NCBI RefSeq assembly: GCF_000158095.2
Contig: NZ_CM011002.1
Span: 4,873,703-4,937,702 of the forward strand
DNA length: 64,000 nucleotides
Source: Roseibium alexandrii DFL-11
GTDB taxonomy: Bacteria > Pseudomonadota > Alphaproteobacteria > Rhizobiales > Stappiaceae
Reading direction: 5' to 3'
Shown here: piece by piece, positions 33,993 to 42,700 of the stretch
Layout of the letters: each line of letters begins with the position of its first letter
Position numbering within the stretch: position 1 is the stretch's first letter
Program-made: the position numbers and the translations under genes
Notes under the pieces: model-generated
Told to the model about the DNA's origin: nothing
The model's input: the letters and a program-made list of their open reading frames with translations, nothing else
Databases searched by the model: none

Positions 33993-35051
33993 ATGTTGAA
34001 ATCAATCGCCAAGGCTTCCCTACTCGCTGCAGCGCTTTCAATGCCCCTCTCATTTTCTGCTCAGGCGGAAGTCAAAACTGACTTCAAAGTCTGCTGGTCA
34101 ATCTATGTCGGCTGGATGCCCTGGGGCTATCTGCAAGACAGTGGCATCATGAAGAAGTGGGCCGACAAATACGGCATTGATGTCGAGATTGTGCAGATCA
34201 ACGACTATGTGGAATCGATCAATCAGTACACCGCCGGTGAATATGATGGCTGTTCCATGACCAACATGGATGCGCTCTCCATCCCGGCGGGCGGTGGTGT
34301 TGACACAACAGCGCTGATCGTCGGTGACTACTCCAATGGCAATGACGGGATCATCCTGAAGGACGAGACAGAGCTTGCCGAGATCAAGGGGCAGACGGTC
34401 AACCTCGTTGAACTCTCGGTTTCTCATTACCTGCTCGCGCGTGCACTTGATACCGTCGGGCTGACCGAGAGGGATCTGACCGTCGTCAATACGTCGGACG
34501 CCGACATGATCGCAGCCTATGCAACGGCGGATGTCACATCGGTCGTCACCTGGAATCCGCTTTTGTCTGAGATCGAAGCGCAGCCCAACGCAACCAAGGT
34601 GTTCGACAGTGCAGGTATCCCGGGCGAAATCATCGACATCATGATGGTCAACACGGAAACACTGGCTGACAATCCAGCCTTCGGCAAAGCGCTCACTGGT
34701 GCCTGGTACGAAGTGATGGATCTCATGGCAGAAGGCGATGAAACAGCCTTGACCGCGATGGCTGAAGCTTCCGGGACCGATCTTGCGGGCTACAAGGCGC
34801 AGCTCGCCACAACGAAGATGTTTTATACACCGGCCGAGGCCGTGGAGTTCTCCAAGTCAGCCGAGCTTCCCAAAACGATGAAATTCGTTGCCGAGTTCCT
34901 GTTTGACAAGGGCATTCTTGGAGAAGGGGCCCCAAGTCCGGAGTTTGTCGGGGTCTCCTTTGCCGACGGTACGGTTTATGGCGACAGTAACAACGTGAAA
35001 CTCCGCTTCGATCCGAGCTTCATAGAAATGGCTGCCAGCGGTTCGCTGTGA
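33993..35051 (+). CDS. ABC importer substrate-binding protein, guanidine/urea-carboxylase-region type
   Basis: This 352-residue periplasmic protein has a signal peptide ending at SFSAQAEV. It resembles the binding proteins annotated as putative urea transporters of the urea-carboxylase region (TIGR03427), which are now understood as guanidine-associated. The mature start FKVCWSIYVGWMPWGYLQDS is rich in Trp/Tyr, as expected for binding a planar cation. It directly follows the guanidine-I riboswitch, so guanidinium is the likely ligand. AGGAGA lies 9 nt before the ATG. A repeat element separates it from the permease gene. Confidence 0.88.
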   Translation: MLKSIAKASLLAAALSMPLSFSAQAEVKTDFKVCWSIYVGWMPWGYLQDSGIMKKWADKYGIDVEIVQINDYVESINQYTAGEYDGCSMTNMDALSIPAGGGVDTTALIVGDYSNGNDGIILKDETELAEIKGQTVNLVELSVSHYLLARALDTVGLTERDLTVVNTSDADMIAAYATADVTSVVTWNPLLSEIEAQPNATKVFDSAGIPGEIIDIMMVNTETLADNPAFGKALTGAWYEVMDLMAEGDETALTAMAEASGTDLAGYKAQLATTKMFYTPAEAVEFSKSAELPKTMKFVAEFLFDKGILGEGAPSPEFVGVSFADGTVYGDSNNVKLRFDPSFIEMAASGSL

Positions 35052-35095
35052 TCGGATAACCCGATGGCAGGGTTTTCTTGCACTGGTGTATCAAA

Positions 35096-35212
35096 CTTCG
35101 TCATTGCCGGACTTGATCCGGCAATCCATGCCGCGGCATCGCCGCCCGATCAGCCTCGCTGTTTTGCAAGGTCACGGAATGGATTACCCGGTCGAGCCGG
35201 GTAATGACGAAG
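35096..35212. repeat. Alphaproteobacterial palindromic intergenic repeat
   Basis: Two 34-nt arms, 35096-35129 and 35179-35212, form a terminal inverted repeat: both start from the outside with CTTCGTCATT and end with AATCCAT, with internal small palindromes (GCCGGACTTGATCCGGC and ACCCGGTCGAGCCGGGT). Such GTCATTGCCGG-type elements are common dispersed repeats in alphaproteobacterial intergenic DNA. It lies between the binding-protein and permease genes of the guanidine operon. A further inverted repeat follows (ATCCCGGAC at 35241-35249, GTCCGGGAT at 35264-35272), perhaps part of the same element class. Confidence 0.75.
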
Positions 35213-35334
35213 GAAGAGAGACAGTGCCACGATCTTCGTGATCCCGGACCTAAGTACCGAGCCGTCCGGGATTGCGAACAACATGTAGCCTTCTGACTTT
35301 GACGCCCCTGTTTAAGGAGTAGACGGATCCCTTC

Positions 35335-36156
35335 ATGCGCCTCATAAACCGAACTCCGTCGCGGTTTGCCGCTGTAGCCTTGGGACTGCTTCCCTTTGTG
35401 GCGACGATCGTGACTTACGCGATTGCCAGTCACTACAGGCGGCTCGACAATCCAGCCGACAAGCTTTTGCCCTCCCTTGAGAGCATGGGGCAGGCTTTCT
35501 GGCGGATGGCAGCTGTTCCGGACCGGCGCTCCGGCGATCTGTTGTTGTGGATCGACACCTTCGACAGTCTGATGCGCCTCGGAACCGGAATGGCGGTCTC
35601 AACGCTCCTGGCGATATTCTTTGGGATCGGTATCGGGTTTATTCCGCACATACGAAGCGCTCTTGCCCCTTACATCGCAACGTTTTCACTCATACCGCCG
35701 ATAACCATCCTGCCGATCCTGTTCATAACATTCGGACTTGGCGAAGTGTCGAAGATCGCTCTGATTGTGATCGGGACTGCGCCAGTCATGATCCGTGCGA
35801 CAGCGCAGGCGGTGCTGGATATTCCGCGCGAGATGATCATCAAGGCCGAGACCCTTGGCGCCTCGGTCTGGCAGATGATCACCCGGCTGGTGTTGCCGCA
35901 AGTCCTTCCAAAACTGATCACGGCCTTGCGCCTCGGGCTCGTCCCGGCCTGGATCTTCCTCATTTCTGCAGAGGCGATCGCGTCCACCACGGGCCTTGGC
36001 TACCGCATTTTCCTGGTTCGGCGCTATCTCGCAATGGATGTCATCCTTCCATATGTCGTCTGGATCACGCTGCTGGCGTTTATTCTGGACCGGTTGCTGC
36101 TCCTCCTGTCCAAGCGGGCCTTCCGGTGGAACCACATGGGAGGTGCCGCGCTATGA
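35335..36156 (+). CDS. ABC importer permease (guanidine system)
   Basis: This 273-residue BPD permease has about six spans and the EAA-type segment KAETLGASVWQMITRLVLPQ. Its sequence is of the nitrate/taurine group, like permeases next to urea-carboxylase or guanidine genes. It overlaps the ATPase gene by 4 nt. An AAGGAG lies rather far (about 16 nt) from the ATG at 35335, so the start is moderately certain. The 283-nt gap before it, filled by repeat elements, is unusual for a transporter operon. Confidence 0.87.
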   Translation: MRLINRTPSRFAAVALGLLPFVATIVTYAIASHYRRLDNPADKLLPSLESMGQAFWRMAAVPDRRSGDLLLWIDTFDSLMRLGTGMAVSTLLAIFFGIGIGFIPHIRSALAPYIATFSLIPPITILPILFITFGLGEVSKIALIVIGTAPVMIRATAQAVLDIPREMIIKAETLGASVWQMITRLVLPQVLPKLITALRLGLVPAWIFLISAEAIASTTGLGYRIFLVRRYLAMDVILPYVVWITLLAFILDRLLLLLSKRAFRWNHMGGAAL

Positions 36157-36974
36157 CCGTCTCTGCAAAACTCTCCGTTCAAGGGTTGTCGAAATACTAT
36201 GACGGCAATCCCGTCCTCGAGCGGATCGCTCTTGAGGTGGATGCCGGGTCGTTTTGCACGATTGTGGGCGCGTCCGGTTGCGGCAAATCCACGTTCCTGC
36301 GGATGCTGCTTTCCCAAGAGCATCCGACCCATGGAGAAATCCTGCTTGACGGGATGCTGCTGCCCAAGGAGCCCACACCGGATCGCGGCATCGTTTTCCA
36401 AAAATACTCGGTCTTTACCCACCTGACCGTCGTCGAAAACCTGATCCTGGCCCAGGAGTTCGAGCAGGCACCGCGACTTGGCAAACTGTTAGGTGCGCGC
36501 CGGAAGACGGCTGTTAAACAGATTGAAGATGTCCTTGAGCGGATCGGTCTGGCAGCGGCGAGAGACAAATACCCGGCGCAGCTGTCCGGGGGGATGCAGC
36601 AGCGCCTCGCCATCGCGCAGGCCTTGATCAAGAAGCCCTCCATTCTGCTGTTGGATGAGCCGTTCGGTGCGCTCGACCCCGGTATCCGCCTCGACATGCA
36701 CGATCTTCTGATCGGTCTTTGGAAAGAGACGGGCATGACGATTTTCATGGTGACCCACGACATCCATGAAGCCTTCAAGCTCGGCACGCGGCTGCTCGTT
36801 TTCGACAAGATCAGACATGACCCGCAGGCGCCAGAGGCCTATGGCGCAACCATCACTTACGACCTTCCACTCTCTGACCAATCCGGCGGCGAGAAAAATG
36901 CACCTGCCGATATCGCGAGCACCATCCGATCAGCCCCAAAACCCGACATTCAGATTTCACAAAAGACGCATTGA
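36153..36974 (+). CDS. ABC importer ATP-binding protein (guanidine system)
   Basis: This 273-residue ATPase has Walker A GASGCGKSTFLRM, signature QLSGGMQQRLAIAQAL, Walker B ILLLDEPFGALDPGIR and switch His MVTHDIHEAF. The C-terminal extension after residue 235 (SGGEKNAPADIASTIRSAPK) is hydrophilic and not part of the ATPase core. I chose ATG 36153, which overlaps the permease stop (ATGA); the frame is open further upstream only as an out-of-frame shadow of the permease. With the binding protein and permease it forms a complete guanidine importer. Confidence 0.9.
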   Translation: MTVSAKLSVQGLSKYYDGNPVLERIALEVDAGSFCTIVGASGCGKSTFLRMLLSQEHPTHGEILLDGMLLPKEPTPDRGIVFQKYSVFTHLTVVENLILAQEFEQAPRLGKLLGARRKTAVKQIEDVLERIGLAAARDKYPAQLSGGMQQRLAIAQALIKKPSILLLDEPFGALDPGIRLDMHDLLIGLWKETGMTIFMVTHDIHEAFKLGTRLLVFDKIRHDPQAPEAYGATITYDLPLSDQSGGEKNAPADIASTIRSAPKPDIQISQKTH

Positions 36975-36982
36975 GGAACGCC

Positions 36983-38221
36983 ATGAGCATCTTTCGTCCA
37001 GACGGTCCGTCTACCTGGCAACGCGCAGCCGGGTTACTGGAACGAGCCAAGACCGAACGCCAACACCATCCTGATTTCGACAAGCTTCAGCTGCGCGGCT
37101 GGAAGGCTGCGGAGAAAGAGGGAATGCTGCCCTCGGCTGCCTGGGAAAAGGAAAAGGCCTGGGCTTTGCGTATGGGCCTGACCGGCTCGGACAGTCTCAC
37201 AGATAAGTCCATTCCGACCTTTGCGCGGGGAGAACTGCCCCACTATGCCGGCATCAACACATTCCTGAAAGCGCCTTACATCGAAGACGTCACGCAGGTT
37301 GGAGCCTACGATGCGGCGGTTATTGGAATTCCATTCGATGGTGGCACCACCTACCGGCCGGGAACCCGGTTTGGCCCGCAAGGCGTCCGCAAAATCTCCG
37401 CGCTCTACACGCCTTACAATTACGAGATGGGTGTCGATCTCCGAGAACAAATGACCCTGTGCGACGTCGGCGATATCTTCACGATTCCCGCCAATATCGA
37501 AAAGACCTTCGACCAAATTACGCGGGCCGTGTCGCACGTTGCCTCTTCGGGTGCGCTGCCGATCATGATTGGCGGCGATCATTCCATCGGCTTCCCGTGT
37601 GTTCGAGGCATTGCCCAGTGCACCTCCAAGCGCATCGGCATTGTCCATTTCGACCGGCATATTGATATCCAGGAAAAGGATCTTGATGAACGCATGCACA
37701 CCACGCCGTGGTTCCATGCGACGGATCTTGTCAATGTCCCGGCGGTCAATCTAGTCCAGATTGGTATTGGCGGCTGGCAAGTTCCGCGCGAAGGTGTTGA
37801 AGTCGCCCGCGAACGTAACACCAATATCTTTACGATGCGCGATGTTGAGGAACTCGGTTTGGCGGAAACCGCAGCGCGGGCTTTGGAACTCGCTTGGAAG
37901 GACGCGGACGCCGTCTACATTTCCTTTGACATCGACAGTGTCGACTGCGGATTTGTTCCCGGCACGGGCTGGCCGGAACCGGGCGGTTTCCTGCCCAGGG
38001 AAGCGCTGGAACTGGTTTCCCTGGTCGCAAAGGAAGGCATTTGCGGGCTTGAGGTCGTCGAGGTCTCGCCGCCCTACGATTGCTCCGACATCACCGCGCT
38101 TCTGGCAACGCGCGTGATCGTCGATGTGCTGGGCACACTCGTCTCTCACGGCAAGATGGGGTCGCACAAATCCATTATCGACAAGCCGGTTTCGATCCCG
38201 GCCGGACCGGATGTGGAGTAA
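36983..38221 (+). CDS. gdmH: Ureohydrolase-family enzyme, probable Ni-dependent guanidine hydrolase
   Basis: This protein of 412 residues belongs to the arginase/agmatinase superfamily. Metal ligands are visible: GGDHS (Asp199, His200), FDRHID (Asp224, His226, Asp228) and FDIDSVD (Asp316, Asp318). The usual DAHxD motif reads DRHID. An N-terminal extension of about 95 residues precedes the catalytic core, as in guanidine hydrolase GdmH and unlike typical agmatinases of about 300 residues. Position downstream of a guanidine-I riboswitch and importer strongly favours guanidine to urea plus ammonia. GAGGAA precedes the ATG at 36983. Automated pipelines would probably name it agmatinase. Confidence 0.82.
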   Translation: MSIFRPDGPSTWQRAAGLLERAKTERQHHPDFDKLQLRGWKAAEKEGMLPSAAWEKEKAWALRMGLTGSDSLTDKSIPTFARGELPHYAGINTFLKAPYIEDVTQVGAYDAAVIGIPFDGGTTYRPGTRFGPQGVRKISALYTPYNYEMGVDLREQMTLCDVGDIFTIPANIEKTFDQITRAVSHVASSGALPIMIGGDHSIGFPCVRGIAQCTSKRIGIVHFDRHIDIQEKDLDERMHTTPWFHATDLVNVPAVNLVQIGIGGWQVPREGVEVARERNTNIFTMRDVEELGLAETAARALELAWKDADAVYISFDIDSVDCGFVPGTGWPEPGGFLPREALELVSLVAKEGICGLEVVEVSPPYDCSDITALLATRVIVDVLGTLVSHGKMGSHKSIIDKPVSIPAGPDVE

Positions 38222-38225
38222 CACC

Positions 38226-38696
38226 ATGGGGCAAAGCCATTCACATCTCGGCCATCACCACCACCATGATCACGATCATGCTCATCCGCACGATCATAAT
38301 CATGGAGGCCCGGATCATCTGCATTCTCATGTCCACGGGACGTCTGCGTCTGAACGCGCCGAAGAATTGCAAACGCTGTCCGCCAGCTTCATCGACGGTT
38401 TCCGGCAAGCCGAGGACAAGACCAGTTATCTCCGGATCGCCGGTATCCCGTTTCAAAAGGAAGGCGCTGACGGCTTAGTGCAGCATCTTGTCGATGCGCA
38501 GATCGTCAGCAATTGGCAGATCGGCACAGCCTCGCCTGCCTTTGCATCGCGCGAACTGGTCTACATGCCGTTCCCCGGTGCCATGGTCGAGCAGCGTGAA
38601 ACCATGACATTCACGTTTGTCTCCCTGACCGAACGGGCGGACATCGATCTGCTGACGTTGTTGTCCCATCGTCTTGAAGCTGGAGCTGGCGAGTAG
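38226..38696 (+). CDS. His-rich N-terminal protein, candidate nickel chaperone for the guanidine hydrolase
   Basis: This 156-residue protein has 17 His within its first 38 residues (runs such as HHHHHDHDHAHPHDHNH), like the metal-storing tails of HypB, UreE and SlyD. The following part (residues about 40-150, for example AGIPFQKEGADGLVQHLVDA) is not a HypA, HypB or UreE domain I recognise. It starts 4 nt after the hydrolase stop with GGAG upstream, so the two are co-translated. GdmH in cyanobacteria needs HypA/HypB-like accessory proteins for nickel; this protein could fill that role here. Function is inferred from composition and context only. Confidence 0.72.
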   Translation: MGQSHSHLGHHHHHDHDHAHPHDHNHGGPDHLHSHVHGTSASERAEELQTLSASFIDGFRQAEDKTSYLRIAGIPFQKEGADGLVQHLVDAQIVSNWQIGTASPAFASRELVYMPFPGAMVEQRETMTFTFVSLTERADIDLLTLLSHRLEAGAGE

Positions 38697-39006
38697 GCCT
38701 CGGTGCAAGATCCGAATTGAGGCCGGTCATGTGTTCTCCAGAACTCAAGTGATTGCATGATATTGAAAAGCAATTCCGCAATCACTTGGGTGAAGCCCGT
38801 TCTGGAGTGCTGGTATCGTTTGCTTTCCTGCCAAATGACACCAGCATCTGATGTCAAAGTGGTCTGCAAGTCACTCTGAGCCATTTTTGCCCCACGGTTA
38901 ATGCCGATTATTCATCTTTGATTTCAGAAAACTTGACTCGCAGGCTCTGGATAATAGAGTGATCCTATAACCTGAAGGCAAAACTCAGATTATAGAGTCC
39001 TCAGAC
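38697..39006. promoter_or_regulatory. Intergenic region with a repeated motif before bfd
   Basis: No gene is seen in these 310 nt. Just before bfd, two similar stretches recur as CTCTGGATAATAGAGT (38945-38960) and CTCAGATTATAGAGT (38984-38998), sharing TATAGAGT or AATAGAGT at a spacing of about four helical turns. They may be regulator half-sites, plausibly iron-linked given the ferredoxin gene, but they fit no consensus I can name. Confidence 0.3.
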
Positions 39007-39312
39007 ATGCTTGTTTGCAGTTGCAACGTTATCTCAAAGTCGGCAGTTGAATATGTCATCCAGAGCTTGCTTGATGAGGATCAGTGGCAGTTGATCACGC
39101 CGGGCCGGGTGTATCACGCCATGAAGAAGCGCGGCCAATGCTGCAGCTGTTTTCCGAACATCATCACTATTATTGTCGCCGAGACTGAAAAGTATCATCG
39201 TCAGGCCGAGACACCTGAAGCGGAAATTATCCCGTTTATTGCCAAAATCCGGTCTGAATACGATCGTACTCAGGCTGTTCGGAACCAACTCTCAGATGCG
39301 CGCAGCGCTTGA
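39007..39312 (+). CDS. bfd: Bacterioferritin-associated ferredoxin (BFD-type [2Fe-2S])
   Basis: This 101-residue protein has the BFD-type cluster ligands Cys4-x-Cys6 and Cys45-x-x-Cys48 (MLVCSCNVI and RGQCCSCFPN). Bfd reduces bacterioferritin to release stored iron. The C-terminal 40 residues are a hydrophilic extension beyond the E. coli length of about 64. No bacterioferritin gene lies in the window. The gene stands alone with its own upstream region, as expected for an iron-starvation gene. Confidence 0.88.
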   Translation: MLVCSCNVISKSAVEYVIQSLLDEDQWQLITPGRVYHAMKKRGQCCSCFPNIITIIVAETEKYHRQAETPEAEIIPFIAKIRSEYDRTQAVRNQLSDARSA

Positions 39313-39325
39313 TAACTGTTATCAA
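39309..39325. terminator. Palindrome overlapping the bfd stop codon
   Basis: TTGATAAC-T-GTTATCAA is a perfect 17-nt palindrome that includes the TGA stop of bfd and is followed by TTTTC. It can act as a small AU-rich terminator hairpin or as a protein site. The pairing strength is low, so termination is uncertain. Confidence 0.4.
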
Positions 39326-39760
39326 TTTTCGAGACCCACAAGGATGGTTGACCGACTCATTCGAGGCACCGCCAATACTCGTCGTCCGGTTCCTGGGCAC
39401 AATGGCAGCGGCTTTGGGTGCCCGTTGCGTTTCTGAATTCTCGATGCCTTTGGTTTGGAGGCGACAATCGCCCGAGCCGATTATGTGTTTCACGATAATA
39501 TCTAGAACTCGGTGTTTACCTTCCGGATAGGTTGGTCCCCGATACTCTTTTGCTAGAAAACAGTGATTTGGATTCGGTTGGCACACTGTCGGCAACTGAG
39601 GTTCCGTGTGCAATTCGAGCGCAAGGACGTCAGTTTCCGAAAAGGTACCTCAAGTAGGGAAGTGCGTTGGATGACGCTTATGACTGAGCGCCAGACTAGG
39701 ATTTAGAGCGATTTCTTAAAAAACCTTTGATGCCATCGCCGGTAAGAATTGGAGCTTATT
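39326..39760. other. Intergenic region with no recognised gene
   Basis: About 435 nt separate bfd from the large repeat protein. Short open frames of 60-125 codons exist on both strands but show no recognisable family, signal peptide or good ribosome site. The region must carry the promoter of the large gene, whose ribosome site GGAG is at 39751-39754. Confidence 0.5.
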
Positions 39761-42700
39761 ATGACTGCCCTCAATATCAGCCTGACAGAGACCCTCACAA
39801 CCAAGCTCACCAATCCCGGCGCTTATGCGTATGCCGTTTACTTCGCACCAGGAACAGATGGAACAATCCAACCCTTTTGGACGACACTCATCAACAACGG
39901 GGTTGTCAACGGATTGAGCTCTATCGAAGGGCAGTCAGGATACTCTGCAACACTGGATCTTCCAGAGCCTTATAATGGTGGCAAGGTCTATGTTCTTGTT
40001 CAAAGCCAATCACCGACCGCGACGCAGACCGACTTGACGAGCATCATAACCCAGGAAAGCGATATCAACTGGGAGAATGCACTAACCAACCAGTACCGCG
40101 TCGACAGTTTTGAAGTGTCCCTGCTTAACCAGACCGGGGATGCTGGAAACCTCACCTCGGTGCAGGGCTTCGGGCTGCCGATGGAGCTTTACATTCCCTA
40201 TGGAACGGACAGTTCCGGCGCGCTGATCACGCAGAGCCGAGGGTACGATGTAGACGGCAACACCATTTTTACGTCAGTTTCGGATATCCACGCAAATGCC
40301 GTCGAAAAATTCACAACTGGTCCGCTGGCCGGGACCTATCGTGCCGCGATTTCGCCTGCCGAAGCGGTTGCGTTGGCCGAGCAAAACCAGATCCCGGATG
40401 TCTTTGCCCAATCCGACTGGACTGCTTATGTCGACAGCTTGAAAAAAGACACAGGCATCATGCTGTCGGGGTTCTTCAACGGAGCTGCCGATGCGAATGG
40501 GATCTACCACAATGGCGGCTTTTTCGGATACGGGCTGGAATGGTCTGAAACAGACAACGCGTTTTGGCTCAACCCTGTCGCTGAAAGTCACATCAAGGGC
40601 TCGATAAAGATCACTGCCGAGCAACTTGCGAACAGCATTTATTCAACGCTCGGCGATGTCGAAATCTATTCGAACCGCGACGATGAAACGCCCTACACGA
40701 TTCAAGGCGCTTCCAGCGCGGAGATGAATACTGGGGCCAACAATCAATGGGGTACGGTTCTCACCCAGGTATTGACCGGCTTCACCGGCGGTTATTATGG
40801 AACATCAGGCAAATCGCTCAATGCTGATGTTACTGAGAGCATTGACCTGAACAAGAACTGGAACTGGGATCCGACCTACGCCTTCGGCAAAAACCTCTCT
40901 GGTGATGCCGCAGTCTTCCAGGATCCATATGCTGAGCTGTTTTTCTTCAACTCGAATTCGTACGGTTCCGGTTACTCCGACAATCTCATGAGCGCCTATG
41001 CGGAAGGCGGGCCACTCATCCCGGTCTACTACAATGGCGCCAATGTCCAGACGATTGATCTGACCATTTACGATGATAGTGAGACGCCGTCCGGCTACAC
41101 CCAGCCTGTCATTTACAATTACATCGCTCCGCCGGGTCACAGCGATCTGTTTCGCGATCAGTTCGATGCCACATCATATTCGCCTGCTGCTTTGAGCAAC
41201 ACCAAAGGCGCAAACATAAGCCTCAACTTTTTCAATCAGAATATCGTCTTGAAGGAGGATACGCCGGTCGAACTCAGGGTCTTTGTTGGTAACGAGGAGG
41301 GTATTCCAGTATTCCGGACCATAAAGTTTCAACCAAAGAAGGACGAAACACTTTGGCAAAATTGGACCATCACTGAAAACACCAAGACGGGCGAATGGGA
41401 AGCGGCATATGGCACTGATAAAACTGTCCAGACCGACGGGGCGATGGTCATCTCCAACATGCCCATCGCCGAAAATGGGACGGTTTGGTATCAGCTGGTT
41501 GTCGGGTCGGGGGATACCGCGAAGACAGTCAATGTCTATGCAGAGACACAGGACAGCCTGTTTGTAAATCCTGCGGTTTCCGGACAGAGTGGCAGCGTCG
41601 CAGCTGATGGCCTGGTCATGGTTTCCCCGGAAACGTCAACCGATGACACTATCATCAATTTTGCATTGGACTTCCTTTATAGCGGCAGCACGACGCTGCA
41701 TCCCTCCCTGTTTACCTGGAATTCCAATACATCCCATCTTTCTCAGCTGGCTGAGCCGGAGGCCGTTGTCGCCGGAACGCTGTCTGACGGTGCGTTTTCG
41801 GTGCTCGCCGGCCAGACGAATCTGGATACCAATGCCGTATCCACAAATCAATCAAACTTGGTGTTCGGGTGGACGGGTGAAAATCCGCTCGCTGCCCCTG
41901 ATAGCAATAACTGGCTGAACCAGTACACCAACAAGATCAGCGCGCAGAACCTCGCGCAAATCACGTTCACGCAGAGTGGTAGCCCGGACCTGGCACCGGT
42001 CCTTGCCACGGCTGACATCGACGGCCGCTGGAGCACGACGTCCGGAAAAGCGCTGGGCAATGGTACCTACACGGTGCTGATGACCGAATACTTCAACACG
42101 GGCAATCAAGTCGGCAGCCAGATTGGCCGGACTTCGAAGGAGCTCACTGTCACGGTTGCTCTGGATGAGTTGTCTCTCGTGCAGTCGTCGACCAATGCCG
42201 GCCTGACCTTTGAAACCGCTTCAAATCCTGACAGTCAATCCAGCGGCAATTGGGTTGAGGTTACTCTTGGTTCACAAGGTCCAGTGTCCGGCTCGGCCAT
42301 TCTGCTTTATGTCGTGGATGCATCTGGCAATTATGTCGGCCGAGATGGTTCAACAGGTGGTGATGTCACCCTGGCGGAGGACATCCGGGGTGTTCTGGGT
42401 GGCGGGCAATCCGGAGCTGCTGCAGCCCAGCAATCAGTTTATCTGGAGGCGGGGCAGGAGATCCGTTTCGCACAACTAACCGGTCAAGGCACAGTCGATA
42501 CCAGCTTGACGGCTGCGTTCCAGGCCGCCGCCGGTGGCGGATATGACATTACCCTGGGCGATGTCACGCTCAGTGCGGCTGTTCAAAACACACTGGATGA
42601 AGCAGCTATCCTCGCCGACGCGCAGAGGCAAACCGACATTCCGCTTGTATATCTGGAACAGGGCACACTCCATGATATCACTGCGTCGGGAACCAGCACT

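Noticed and set aside
36983-38221. Annotation as agmatinase
   Set aside because: Possible by superfamily, but the guanidine-I riboswitch, guanidine-type importer, long N-terminus and His-rich partner favour guanidine hydrolase.
38251-38330. CAT/CAC/GAT triplet-rich DNA as a microsatellite or CRISPR-like repeat
   Set aside because: It encodes the His/Asp-rich N-terminus of the 38226-38696 protein in frame; there are no repeat-spacer units.
39309-39530. 73-codon plus-strand open frame after bfd
   Set aside because: It starts inside the bfd stop palindrome, lacks a ribosome site and resembles no protein family known to me.
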